A DNA stretch of 58,372 nt, taken from NCBI RefSeq assembly GCF_014654675.1, contig NZ_BNBC01000058.1, positions 1 through 58,372 on the forward strand. Direction: 5' to 3'. Source of the stretch: Streptomyces spiralis. GTDB lineage: Bacteria; Actinomycetota; Actinomycetes; Streptomycetales; Streptomycetaceae. The notes under the pieces are model-generated. The model was given only the letters and a program-made list of their open reading frames with translations. It was not told the origin of the DNA and ran no database searches. The position numbers and the translations under genes are program-made. How positions within the stretch are numbered: position 1 is the stretch's first letter; each line of letters opens with the position of its first letter. Of this stretch, positions 49,938-58,220 are shown piece by piece.

Positions 49938-50930
49938 ATGGCCCCACTGCACCTCACCTTCGCCTGCGGCGACTACGACCGCACGCGCGCCCTGGCGGAG
50001 GGCACCGTCCGCGCCGACGGCATCGATCTGACGTATCTGCGGCTGCCGGTGGAGGAGACCTTCTTCCGGATGATGCGCCACCAGGAATTCGAGGTGGCGG
50101 AGCTGTCGCTGTCCTCCTACGTCCTGTCGCTGCGCACCGACCCCTCGCCCTTCGTGGCCCTGCCGGTCTTCACCTCCCGCATGTTCCGGCACGGCTCGCT
50201 CTACTGTCACGCCGACGCGGGCATCACCCGGCCGGAGGACCTGCGTGGCAAACGCGTCGGCACCCCGGAGTACCAGCTGACCGCCTGTGTGTGGATGCGC
50301 GGCATCCTCGCCGACCGGCACGGTGTGCCCGTCGACTCGGTCAGCTACCTCACCGGCGGACAGGAGACGCCGGGCCGCATCGAGAAGGCGGGCGTCGACC
50401 TGCCGGACTCGCTGAGCATCAGCCGCATCCCAGAGGACCGCACGCTCGCCGCGATGCTCGCCGATGGCGAGATCGACGCCCTGTGCACCCCGCGGGTACC
50501 GAGCCCGTTCGTCGCAGGCGACCCGCGCGTGCGCCGGGTGTTCCCGGACGTGATCGCCGCCGAGAAGGAGTACTACGCGGCCACCGGCATCTTCCCCGTC
50601 ATGCACGTCGTGGTGATCCGGAGGGACGTCTACGACCGTCACCGCTGGGTCGCGCAGTCCCTCTACAAGGCCCTGCTGGCGGCGAAGGACGCCGCGTACG
50701 AGAGCCTGTACGACACCTCCGCCCTGCGGTTCATGCTGCCCTGGCTCACGCCCCAGCTGGAGGAGACCCGAGCCCTGCTGGGCAAGGACTACTGGTCCTA
50801 CGGCGTCGAGGGCAACCGCGAGACACTGGAGGCGTTCCTGCGCTACCACCACGAGCAGGGGCTCTCCGCCCGGCTGTGGCGGCCCGAGGAACTGTTCGCC
50901 CCGGAGTCGCTGGAGTCGGCGGTCATCTGA
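49938..50930 (+). CDS. 4,5-dihydroxyphthalate decarboxylase (Pht5) family enzyme
   Basis: 330 residues, very close to Pht5-type proteins: YDRTRALAEGTVRADGIDL, LPVEETFFRMMRHQEFEVAELSLSSYVLSL, GTPEYQLTACVWMRGIL, TGIFPVMHVVVIRRDVY and a C-terminal LWRPEELFAPESLESAVI. These cytoplasmic enzymes decarboxylate 4,5-dihydroxyphthalate to protocatechuate in phthalate degradation. Last gene of the operon, seven bases after ligJ, with AAGGAAGG upstream. A terminator follows at 50964. Confidence 0.9.
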   Translation: MAPLHLTFACGDYDRTRALAEGTVRADGIDLTYLRLPVEETFFRMMRHQEFEVAELSLSSYVLSLRTDPSPFVALPVFTSRMFRHGSLYCHADAGITRPEDLRGKRVGTPEYQLTACVWMRGILADRHGVPVDSVSYLTGGQETPGRIEKAGVDLPDSLSISRIPEDRTLAAMLADGEIDALCTPRVPSPFVAGDPRVRRVFPDVIAAEKEYYAATGIFPVMHVVVIRRDVYDRHRWVAQSLYKALLAAKDAAYESLYDTSALRFMLPWLTPQLEETRALLGKDYWSYGVEGNRETLEAFLRYHHEQGLSARLWRPEELFAPESLESAVI

Positions 50931-50963
50931 CGGGCCGGGCCGTCAGCCCATGGCGCACCTCGC

Positions 50964-50999
50964 GCCGTCCCGGGTCAGTGCCACCTGGCCCGGGACGGC
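50964..50999. terminator. Convergent terminator
   Basis: Perfect 11-bp stem GCCGTCCCGGG / CCCGGGACGGC with a 14-base loop between the Pht5 gene (+) and the ferredoxin reductase gene (-). Confidence 0.75.
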
Positions 51000-51057
51000 A
51001 GCACGGTCAGTGCCGTGCCGGACCGCTTCGAGGCGGTCGCGCCGTCCCGGTGCGGTA

Positions 51058-52329
51058 TCAGGGCGAGGGCACCGCCGGGCGCCGGCGGGCGGCCAGCAGG
51101 GACTTCAGGGGCGTGCCCGGGTCACCCGCGAGAGACGGCGGGACACTCGCCCCGTCCATGAGGGCTCTGCGTACGGCCATGTACTCGGCGGGGCTGTTGA
51201 CGGCGTCGATCGCCAGCAGTTCCCCCTGACGGTAGTAGAGGACGGAGAAGCGTTCACTGTCCGGCTCGCCCCGCACGACGTACTCGTCATAGCCCGTCGA
51301 CAACCCGGCGATCTGGAGTTTGAGGTCGCCCTGGTACGACCAGAACCAGGGCACGGGCGCGGCCCCGACGGGCCGGCCGAGCAGCGAGGCGGCGGCGGCC
51401 GTTGCCTGCGCGACGGCGTTCTGCACCGACTCCAGGCGCACGGTGCCCACGCCCGTCACCGGATGCGGCTGGACGGTGCAGTCGCCGGCGGCGCGGATGT
51501 GCGGGTTGCTGGTGCGGGCGTGGGCGTCGACGACGATGCCGCGGTCGCAGGCGAGTCCCAGCTGCTCGGCGAGTTCGGTGCGGGGCACCACACCGACCCC
51601 CACCACGACGAGATCGGCCGGCAGCACGGCGCCGTCCGCGAGCCGGACCGCCGTCACCCGGCCGTCGGCGCCCTCGAAGCCGGCGACGGCCGCCGACAGC
51701 AGCACGCGGGTGCCGCGCCGCAGATGGGCCTGCCGGTAGAACTCCGAGACGACGGGGGCCACGGCTCGGGAGATCAGCCGCTCGGCGGCCTCGACGACGG
51801 TGACCTCCTTGCCGAGCGCACGGGCCGCCGCGGCGACCTCCAGACCGATGAATCCGCCTCCGACGACCACCACGCGAGCGCTGGATTCCAGGCGTCCGCG
51901 CAGGTCCGCGGCGTCGTCACGGTCGCGCAGACAGCTGATGCCGTCGAGGTCGGCCCCGGGCACGGACAGTCTCCGCGGCGCGGCGCCCACCGTCAGTGCC
52001 AGCCGGTCGAAGGGGAAGGAGCGGCCGTCTGCCGTTCTCGCGACGCCCGAGCCGGGGCGGCCGGAGGAGGCGAGGGTGACCTCCGTGACGCGCCGGCCGC
52101 TGACGAGGTCGATGCCGGCGTCGGCGTAGTAGGAGGCGGCGCGCAGGGCGAGCGACTCCGCATCGCTCTCTCCGCTCAGGAACTCCTTCGACAGGGGCGG
52201 TCGCTGGTAGGGCGGATGGATCTCCTCACCCACCAGAGTGATCGGCCGGTTGTCCCCGAACTGCCGCAGCGATGCGGCCAGTTGGAGACCGGCCTGACTG
52301 GCGCCGACGATGAGCGTTCCGCCCGCCAT
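51058..52329 (-). CDS. FAD-dependent ferredoxin reductase (putidaredoxin reductase/BphA4 type)
   Basis: 423 residues. N-terminal FAD motif LIVGASQAGLQLAASLRQ, NAD motif VVVVGGGFIGLEVAAAARALG, the second FAD motif IRAAGDCTVQ, and the C-terminal Reductase_C domain (WFWSYQGDLKLQIAGLS). It should reduce the [2Fe-2S] ferredoxin of the Rieske operon, although the genes are 9 kb apart; both are preceded by the composite operator. This gives a three-component oxygenase, unlike classical phthalate dioxygenase with its one-chain FMN/2Fe-2S reductase. Confidence 0.92.
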   Translation of the reverse strand: MAGGTLIVGASQAGLQLAASLRQFGDNRPITLVGEEIHPPYQRPPLSKEFLSGESDAESLALRAASYYADAGIDLVSGRRVTEVTLASSGRPGSGVARTADGRSFPFDRLALTVGAAPRRLSVPGADLDGISCLRDRDDAADLRGRLESSARVVVVGGGFIGLEVAAAARALGKEVTVVEAAERLISRAVAPVVSEFYRQAHLRRGTRVLLSAAVAGFEGADGRVTAVRLADGAVLPADLVVVGVGVVPRTELAEQLGLACDRGIVVDAHARTSNPHIRAAGDCTVQPHPVTGVGTVRLESVQNAVAQATAAAASLLGRPVGAAPVPWFWSYQGDLKLQIAGLSTGYDEYVVRGEPDSERFSVLYYRQGELLAIDAVNSPAEYMAVRRALMDGASVPPSLAGDPGTPLKSLLAARRRPAVPSP

Positions 52330-52358
52330 GGGGTGGCCCCTCCCTCTCGACCTTCTTT

Positions 52359-52378
52359 GATGTCAGACCATTATACCA
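52359..52378 (-). promoter_or_regulatory. Composite operator site 7 (ferredoxin reductase promoter)
   Basis: Minus-strand TGGTATAATGGTCTGACATC. It contains a perfect TATAAT directly preceded by TGG, the clearest extended -10 of the seven sites, placing the start of transcription about 34 bases before the reductase ATG and inside the operator. Confidence 0.82.
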
Positions 52379-52474
52379 ATCGTGTGGGTGGGGTGGTGGT
52401 GGCCCGGCGGTTGACAGGGTGCCCGTCGAGGGGGTGGCGTCGAACCACTCTCCGTTTCGCGCATAAAAGTCCTA

Positions 52475-52487
52475 TCAATGAGATTGA
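52475..52487. promoter_or_regulatory. Probable TetR operator in a low-GC patch
   Basis: TCAATGAGATTGA, a perfect inverted repeat with a three-base centre, followed by two GCGATAA direct repeats (about 52492-52507). The region 52460-52512 is strikingly AT-rich for this genome and ends only six bases before the TetR start. Confidence 0.6.
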
Positions 52488-52517
52488 AATTGCGATAACA
52501 GCGATAAAATCGGGTAC

Positions 52518-53276
52518 GTGTGGGAACGTGCCGTGTATACCCGGGAACGGGTTCTGTGCGCCGCAGCGGATCTCCTGAGCCGTGAGGGCCGTGCGGCCAT
52601 CTCCACGCGTGCGGTGAGCGCGGCGGCCGGGGTGCAGCCACCGACGCTGTACCGGCTGTTCGGAGACAAGGACGGGCTGCTCGACGCGCTCGCCGCCTAC
52701 GGGTTCCGGCAGTACCTCCGCGAGAAGCAGAGCCTGGAGGAGACCGACGACCCCGTCGCCGACCTGCGCCGGTCCTGGGACCTGCACGTGGAGTTCGGCC
52801 TGTCCCGGCCGGGCTTCTACGTGCTGATGTACGGCGAGGGGCGGTACCGCGGCGGGATTCCCGGAGGACTCGAGACCATCGCGATCCTGCGCCGGAACAT
52901 CGCGCGGGTGGCGGACGCCGGCCGGCTCCGCATGAGCGTGGAGCGCGCCACGCAACTCATGCACGCCAACGGTATCGGTGTCGTGCTCTCACTGATCGCG
53001 ACGCCGCCGGGCGAGCGGAATCTCGAACTGGCGGCCGTGGCGCGCGAACACGTGCTGCGCACGATCACCACCACGGGCACCGGCGACCAGGAGGAGGGCA
53101 CGGACGTCGCACGCCGGGCCGCGGCCCTGCGCGAGGCGTTGCTCGACAGCGACACCACCGTGATGACGCGCTCCGAGCGAGCCCTCCTGGCGGACTGGCT
53201 CGACCGCCTCGCCGACACGGGCCCTGCCGCCCGAGAGACACCCGGTAGAAGGGACGGCCCCGATGGCCAGAACTGA
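52518..53276 (+). CDS. TetR-family transcriptional regulator
   Basis: 252 residues. N-terminal HTH REGRAAISTRAVSAAAGVQPPTLYRLFGDKDGLLDALAAYGF, then a helical ligand domain. GTG 52518 has no clear Shine-Dalgarno. The last 14 bases overlap the next gene, a SpoIIE phosphatase. Divergent from the ferredoxin reductase gene, but the AT-rich palindrome lies on its own side, so it probably regulates itself and the phosphatase. Confidence 0.87.
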   Translation: MWERAVYTRERVLCAAADLLSREGRAAISTRAVSAAAGVQPPTLYRLFGDKDGLLDALAAYGFRQYLREKQSLEETDDPVADLRRSWDLHVEFGLSRPGFYVLMYGEGRYRGGIPGGLETIAILRRNIARVADAGRLRMSVERATQLMHANGIGVVLSLIATPPGERNLELAAVAREHVLRTITTTGTGDQEEGTDVARRAAALREALLDSDTTVMTRSERALLADWLDRLADTGPAARETPGRRDGPDGQN

Positions 53277-55716
53277 GGAGACGACGCCGAGCACCGGACG
53301 GGGGACCGGGCCCACGATGGGCGCGGCCATGGCGGTCGTGGACGCGGACGGGTCGGTGATCGCGTGGACGCGGGCGGCGCAGCGGCTGACCGGCCGTCCG
53401 GCCGCGGAGGCGGTCGGCCGCCCGGCCGCGCAGATGCTGGCCGTGCCCGAGTACGCCCGGAAGGCATCCGCACACGCGGACCGGGGCCGCTCCGGTGACA
53501 GCTGGTCCGGGATCGTCGGGCTCCGCCGACGGGACGGCAGCACCGTGCACGCGCACCTGCGGGCGTGCCCGCTCGCGGGGCAGGGCGGAAGGACCCAGTG
53601 GCTGGTCACCGCGGTGGAGGCGACGGACGCCGTCACGGGGCCCCTCAGCGCTGCGGGGGTGGAGGCGCTGCTGTCCGGCACGCCGATAGGCATCGTCGTC
53701 CGCGATCCCGCCCTGCGTTGCGTCTGGGTGAACGACGCACTGGCACTCCAGGACGGCATCCCCCGCGAGAAACGGCTCGGACGACGGCTGACGGAGGTGC
53801 TGCCGGGACCGGAGACCGAATCGGCGGAGGCGGTGATGCGCCAGGTCCTGCACACCGGCACCCCGATGATCGACCACGCCTACCGGGCGTGGCCGGCGAC
53901 CGACGGCCGCCAGGAGCATTCGTTCTCGACCTCCTTCTTCCGCCTCGAGGACGCCCAGGGGCACACCCTGGGGGTGTGCGCCATGAGTGTCGACGTGACC
54001 GACAGACAGCGGGCACGTGAACGCCTGGCCATGCTCAGCGAGGCCGGCACCCGGATCGGCACCACGCTGGACGTGATGCGGACCGGGCAGGAACTCGCCG
54101 ACCTCGTCGTGCCGCGCGTCGCGGACTACGTCACCGTCGACCTGGTGGATTCGGTCCCGCGGGGCGAGGAGTCGCTGACCCGGCTCGGCGCGCCGAACAG
54201 GCACATACCGGCCTTCCGCCGAGCGGGTGTGGCCTCGATCCACGAGGGGACTCCGGAGTCCCTGTGGGCGCGCGGGGATCCCGTGTTCGTCCCGACGTCC
54301 TCGCCCTTCACGGATGTCCTGACCTCGGGCAGATCCCATCTCGAACCGGTGCTCGACACCTCGCTCGGCACCTGGCTCGACCGGGACCGGGAGCGGCTGG
54401 ACAAGATCCGCGAGCACCGGATGCACTCCATGATGATCGTGCCGATCCACGCACGCGGTGCCGTACTGGGCGTGGCGGTCTTCGTGCGCATGGACGACTC
54501 CGCGCCGTTCGAAGCCGACGATCTGGGCTTCGCCGAGGAACTCGTCGCCCGCGCCGCGCTGTCTCTGGACAACGCCCGCCGCTATGTGCGCGAGCGCACC
54601 GCGTCGCTCGCCCTTCAGCGCAACCTGCTGCCCCGGCACCTCACCGGAGGGGCGGCCGTGGAGGTGGCCTCCCGCTACCTTCCCTCCGACACGCACGACG
54701 GGGTGGGAGGGGACTGGTTCGACGTCATCCCGCTGTCCGGCGCCCGGGTGGCGCTCGTCGTGGGCGACGTCGTCGGACACGGCATCAACGCCGCGGCGGC
54801 CATGGGCCGGCTCCGCGCGGCGGTCCACACGCTCGCGAACCTGGACCTGCCCCCCGACGAGCTGCTGGCACATCTCGACGACACGATCTGGCGCCTCGCC
54901 GACGAGGCGGCCGACATCCACGGGCACGCCACCACGGAGGCGGGCGCCACCTGCCTGTACGCCGTCTACGACCCGGTCACCCGGTGCTGCGCGATGGCAC
55001 GGGCGGGTCACCCGCCGCCCGTGGTCATATCGGCGCAGGGGCGGGTCACGATCCCCGACCTGCCCTCGGGTCTGCCGCTCGGCGTCGGGCAGGCCTCCTT
55101 CGAGGCCGTGGAGCTGGAACTGCCCGAGGGCAGTGTGCTCGCCCTCTACACGGACGGACTGGTCGAGAGGCGTGACGAGGACATCGAGGCCGGAATGCAT
55201 CGCCTCGGCACCCTCCTCGCACAGCCGGACCGCCCCCTGGAAGAACTCTGCTCGGCCGTCCTCGACACCCTTCCCACCAAGGCGCTCCTCGACGACGCCA
55301 CCCTGCTCCTGGCCCGGACGCGCTCGCTCAGTCCCGCACAGGTCGCCTGCTGGAACCTGCCGGACGAGCCGGCCGCCGTCGCGCACGCCAGGGCCCTGGC
55401 CACCGCGCGGCTCACCGAGTGGGGACTGGAGCGTGTCGCGGACACCACCGAGCTGATCGTCAGTGAGCTGGTCACCAACGCCATTCGGCACGGTGCCGCA
55501 CCGATCACCCTGCGCCTCATCCGGCACCACGTCCTGGTCTGCGAGGTGACCGACGCGAGCGACACCGTCCCGCGCCTGCGGCATGCCCGGGTGACGGACG
55601 AGGGCGGCCGAGGCCTCTTCCTCGTGTCACAGATGTCCAGCCGACGAGGCACCCGCTACTCACCCGCCGGCAAGACGGTGTGGGCCGAACAGGAGATCGA
55701 CGCGACCCGGATTTGA
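53263..55716 (+). CDS. Multidomain PAS-GAF-SpoIIE-HATPase phosphatase/anti-sigma regulator
   Basis: 817 residues, soluble. PAS 1 (about 20-125, AVVDADGSVIAWTRAAQRLTG), PAS 2 (about 135-250, PIGIVVRDPALRCVWVNDAL), GAF (265-450), SpoIIE/PP2C (470-680; GGDWFDVIPLSGARVALVVGDVVGHG, ARAGHPPPV, ALYTDGLVERRDEDI, LDDATLLLART) and an RsbW-like HATPase (700-815; SELVTNAIRHG, DEGGRGLFLVSQM). It overlaps tetR by 14 bp. Such proteins couple a sensed signal to partner-switching control of sigma factors in Streptomyces. Confidence 0.93.
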   Translation: MARTEETTPSTGRGTGPTMGAAMAVVDADGSVIAWTRAAQRLTGRPAAEAVGRPAAQMLAVPEYARKASAHADRGRSGDSWSGIVGLRRRDGSTVHAHLRACPLAGQGGRTQWLVTAVEATDAVTGPLSAAGVEALLSGTPIGIVVRDPALRCVWVNDALALQDGIPREKRLGRRLTEVLPGPETESAEAVMRQVLHTGTPMIDHAYRAWPATDGRQEHSFSTSFFRLEDAQGHTLGVCAMSVDVTDRQRARERLAMLSEAGTRIGTTLDVMRTGQELADLVVPRVADYVTVDLVDSVPRGEESLTRLGAPNRHIPAFRRAGVASIHEGTPESLWARGDPVFVPTSSPFTDVLTSGRSHLEPVLDTSLGTWLDRDRERLDKIREHRMHSMMIVPIHARGAVLGVAVFVRMDDSAPFEADDLGFAEELVARAALSLDNARRYVRERTASLALQRNLLPRHLTGGAAVEVASRYLPSDTHDGVGGDWFDVIPLSGARVALVVGDVVGHGINAAAAMGRLRAAVHTLANLDLPPDELLAHLDDTIWRLADEAADIHGHATTEAGATCLYAVYDPVTRCCAMARAGHPPPVVISAQGRVTIPDLPSGLPLGVGQASFEAVELELPEGSVLALYTDGLVERRDEDIEAGMHRLGTLLAQPDRPLEELCSAVLDTLPTKALLDDATLLLARTRSLSPAQVACWNLPDEPAAVAHARALATARLTEWGLERVADTTELIVSELVTNAIRHGAAPITLRLIRHHVLVCEVTDASDTVPRLRHARVTDEGGRGLFLVSQMSSRRGTRYSPAGKTVWAEQEIDATRI

Positions 55717-55746
55717 AGGACATGTGAGCGGCCGGCCTCCGGCGGG

Positions 55747-56889
55747 TCAGGCGGCCGTCGGCTGCCCGTCGCGCTCCAGGGCGATCATGGCCATGTCGTC
55801 GTTGAGCCGTCCGCCGACGTACGTCTCCAGATCGGCGGTGATCCTTCGGAGCAGCTGATCGGGCCGGTGGTCCGCCCAGGCCGCGACGCGTTCGGCGAGC
55901 GGATAGAACACGCCTCGGCGGTCGCGGGCCTCGGTGACACCGTCGGTGTAGAGCAGCAGCCGGTCACCGGGAGCGAAGGGGAAGGACACGGGGGCGTACG
56001 CCCCTTCGGAGATCACGCCGAGCCCGAGCGGAGGCGCGGGCTCGGGTACCGCGAGGGTCGCCGTGGCGGCGCCGGGGCGCAGCAGCAGCGGCGGTGGATG
56101 CCCGCAACTGATCACGTGCACCACCGGCTGCTCGTCGGGGATGTCCAGCAGTACGGCGGTCACGAACCGCTCGGGTACGTCCTCCGCGGGCTCCGAGAAC
56201 TCGCGCAGACCCCAGCGGACCGAGTCCTCCACGTAGGCCGCCAGTTCCGGCAGCGGCATCTCGCGGTGGGCGGCGGAACGGAAGGCGCCCAGCGCGATGG
56301 CCGTGTCGCTGATCGTGGCCAGGCCCTTGCCGCGTACGTCCCCGATGATCAGCCGGGTCGATCCGCCGGTGCGTACCACGGCGTACAGGTCGCCGCCGAT
56401 GCCCGTGTCGGCCTCGGCGCTGCGGTAGGCCGAGGCCAGGGACACCGGGCCGGCCCGCTCGGGAAGCGGGCGCAGCACGACTCGCTGGGTCGCGTCGGAC
56501 ACCGTGCGCACCCGGATCAGCTCCCGCTCCCGCCGGTTCCGCAGAGACGTGAAGAACACCAGGAGGCCGCAGAGCACGGCGAGCGAGGAGAGTTCGACGA
56601 TGACACTCTCGGTCGTCAGGGTTCTTCGCTCCACCGCGGCGCCGACCAGCGCGAGGACCGCGAAGGCGCCGACCAGCGCGGTGGGCCGCGGACCGGTGCC
56701 CATGGCGGTGATCGCCACGGCGACGACCAGCAGGTGGGCGAGGTGAATGTCCGGGGGCAGGAATCCGTCGGCGACGGGAATGGCCACGATCAGCAGCACG
56801 GGCCCGATCAGCCAGTGTGGTTGCGGGCACGCCCGCCACCACTCGCGCAGCTTCTCGGCCACGGACGTCGTCATGCACACCGTACTCAT
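55747..56889 (-). CDS. Membrane-anchored PP2C-type (SpoIIE) phosphatase
   Basis: 380 residues: N-terminal membrane region (LIGPVLLIVAIPVADGFLPPDIHLAHLLVVAVAITAMG and two more helices), then PP2C (about 140-375) with IGGDLYAVVRTGGSTRLIIGDVRGKGLA, SCGHPPPLLL, DRLLLYTDGVTEARD and NDDMAMIAL. ATG 56889 is chosen for GGAG six bases upstream. It shares domain order and the block ATQRVVLRPLPER with the protein at 23884-25098 (AAQRVVLRPLPRR). Confidence 0.9.
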   Translation of the reverse strand: MSTVCMTTSVAEKLREWWRACPQPHWLIGPVLLIVAIPVADGFLPPDIHLAHLLVVAVAITAMGTGPRPTALVGAFAVLALVGAAVERRTLTTESVIVELSSLAVLCGLLVFFTSLRNRRERELIRVRTVSDATQRVVLRPLPERAGPVSLASAYRSAEADTGIGGDLYAVVRTGGSTRLIIGDVRGKGLATISDTAIALGAFRSAAHREMPLPELAAYVEDSVRWGLREFSEPAEDVPERFVTAVLLDIPDEQPVVHVISCGHPPPLLLRPGAATATLAVPEPAPPLGLGVISEGAYAPVSFPFAPGDRLLLYTDGVTEARDRRGVFYPLAERVAAWADHRPDQLLRRITADLETYVGGRLNDDMAMIALERDGQPTAA

Positions 56890-56985
56890 GCCGTGCTCCA
56901 GCCCTGGGCCCCCTGGGCCCAAACTCTCACATCTCTGTGAGATTAACCATGAAACGGTCGACAGTGATGCCCCGCGGGAGCCGGG

Positions 56986-58056
56986 TCACTCGAAGAACTT
57001 CAGGCTCCAGCCGGTGTCGGTGTTCGGGCCGGGAACGTTGGCGCGGCTGTAGGTGGTGCTGCCCCACCAGCAGAACGTGCCGGTGTACCAGTAGCGGTTC
57101 TCCCACGTGTACGGCGTGCCCTTGGGCACCGCGTGGAACATCAGCGGGAACGTCGGCCCCGCCGGAGGGCTCGTGGCGATGTCGCCGTCCAGCAGGACGA
57201 AGGTGTGGTGGCCGGGGCCGTTGACGTACAGGGTCGGGTCCCAGCCGCGCATCATCGTCGCGGCGTTGGAGCCGAACAGGCAGCCGTTCGACTTGTACCA
57301 GTCCCACACGTACGTCGGGTCGCCGCCGGCCCGCAGCCTCAGATCGGCCAGGCAGTACTGATCGCTCCAGCTGCCGTTGGCCGAGTACACGATGTGCAAC
57401 TGCCCGTTCGGGTCCTTGATCGCCTCGGGCGCCTCGTTGATGAACGGGTTGCCGACCACGCGCTCCCAGCCCTCCCGCGGCTGGGAGATGATGTACCGCG
57501 CTCCGGCCGGGGTGGTAGGGCTGCTCATCCGGGCGATGTAGAGGTTCTGCTCGACGTTGGTGTCGCCGGCCCAGCCCGACCAGACGAGCCAGCGCTGCCC
57601 GCCGAAGGTGAACAGGGTTCCGTCGATGGCCCACTTGTCGTCCGGCAGCGCCAGCTTCGTCTCGGCGGTGTATCCGCTGTCCGGCGTGGCGGAGCTGATC
57701 ACGTACATCCGGTGGGCGGCTCCGGCGCCGGCCGAGAAGTAGATGTAGTAGCGCCCGCCGTCTCTCACGATCTCCGGTGCCCAGACCTCGCCCCGGCCCC
57801 GCGTGTCCGACCAGACCTGCCGTGCCGGCGCCGAGGCGAGACCGGCCGTGGACGCCGCCTGCCGTACGACGATGCCGCCGCCGGTCGACTGCACCGCGAT
57901 GTAGGTGCCCCCGACCCGCAGGACGCTCGGGTCCGCGGCCCGCAGGCCGGTCTGCCCCGCCTGGGCGGGCTGCGCGGACGTCAGGGACATCACGGCGGCG
58001 AGGAGGCCGGACAGTACGAAGGCCGCAGCCCCCGACAGGCGGCGAGAAAGTCTCAT
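56986..58056 (-). CDS. Secreted glycoside hydrolase family 43 enzyme (arabinofuranosidase/xylosidase type)
   Basis: 356 residues. Signal peptide at 1-33 (RRLSGAAAFVLSGLLAAVMSLTSAQPAQA). Five-bladed propeller with GH43 residues: general base Asp in LRAADPSVLR, VWAPEIVRDGGRYYIYFSAG, Asp in WAIDGTLF and the acid Glu in FINEAPEAIKDPNGQLHIVYSA. ATG 58056 has AGGACGGGACC upstream. Possibly acts on arabinan or arabinoxylan; it carries no carbohydrate-binding module. A LacI-type palindrome lies 53 bp upstream. Confidence 0.9.
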   Translation of the reverse strand: MRLSRRLSGAAAFVLSGLLAAVMSLTSAQPAQAGQTGLRAADPSVLRVGGTYIAVQSTGGGIVVRQAASTAGLASAPARQVWSDTRGRGEVWAPEIVRDGGRYYIYFSAGAGAAHRMYVISSATPDSGYTAETKLALPDDKWAIDGTLFTFGGQRWLVWSGWAGDTNVEQNLYIARMSSPTTPAGARYIISQPREGWERVVGNPFINEAPEAIKDPNGQLHIVYSANGSWSDQYCLADLRLRAGGDPTYVWDWYKSNGCLFGSNAATMMRGWDPTLYVNGPGHHTFVLLDGDIATSPPAGPTFPLMFHAVPKGTPYTWENRYWYTGTFCWWGSTTYSRANVPGPNTDTGWSLKFFE

Positions 58057-58108
58057 GGTCCCGTCCTGTTTCGCTCGGTTCCGTTCATTTCCGTTCTGTT
58101 CCGTGCGA

Positions 58109-58122
58109 CGAGAGCGCTCTCG
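58109..58122. promoter_or_regulatory. LacI/CebR-type operator upstream of the GH43 gene
   Basis: CGAGAGCGCTCTCG, a perfect 14-bp palindrome with the GAGCGCTC centre known from Streptomyces LacI-family sites such as CebR boxes (TGGGAGCGCTCCCA). The cognate repressor is not in the window; the LacI protein at 9866 has different operators. Confidence 0.75.
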
Positions 58123-58182
58123 CAGCATCACCGATTTGTGGCGAGCATGTCAACGCATGCCGCGTGCGGCGTCCACACATGG

Positions 58183-58215
58183 GAGTCCCGGCCCGATTAC
58201 GGCGGGCCGGGACTC
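58183..58215. terminator. Strong hairpin terminator
   Basis: Perfect 12-bp stem GAGTCCCGGCCC / GGGCCGGGACTC with a nine-base loop, separating the GH43 promoter from the minus-strand gene that ends at 58294. It probably terminates that gene. Confidence 0.75.
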
Positions 58216-58220
58216 TCGAG

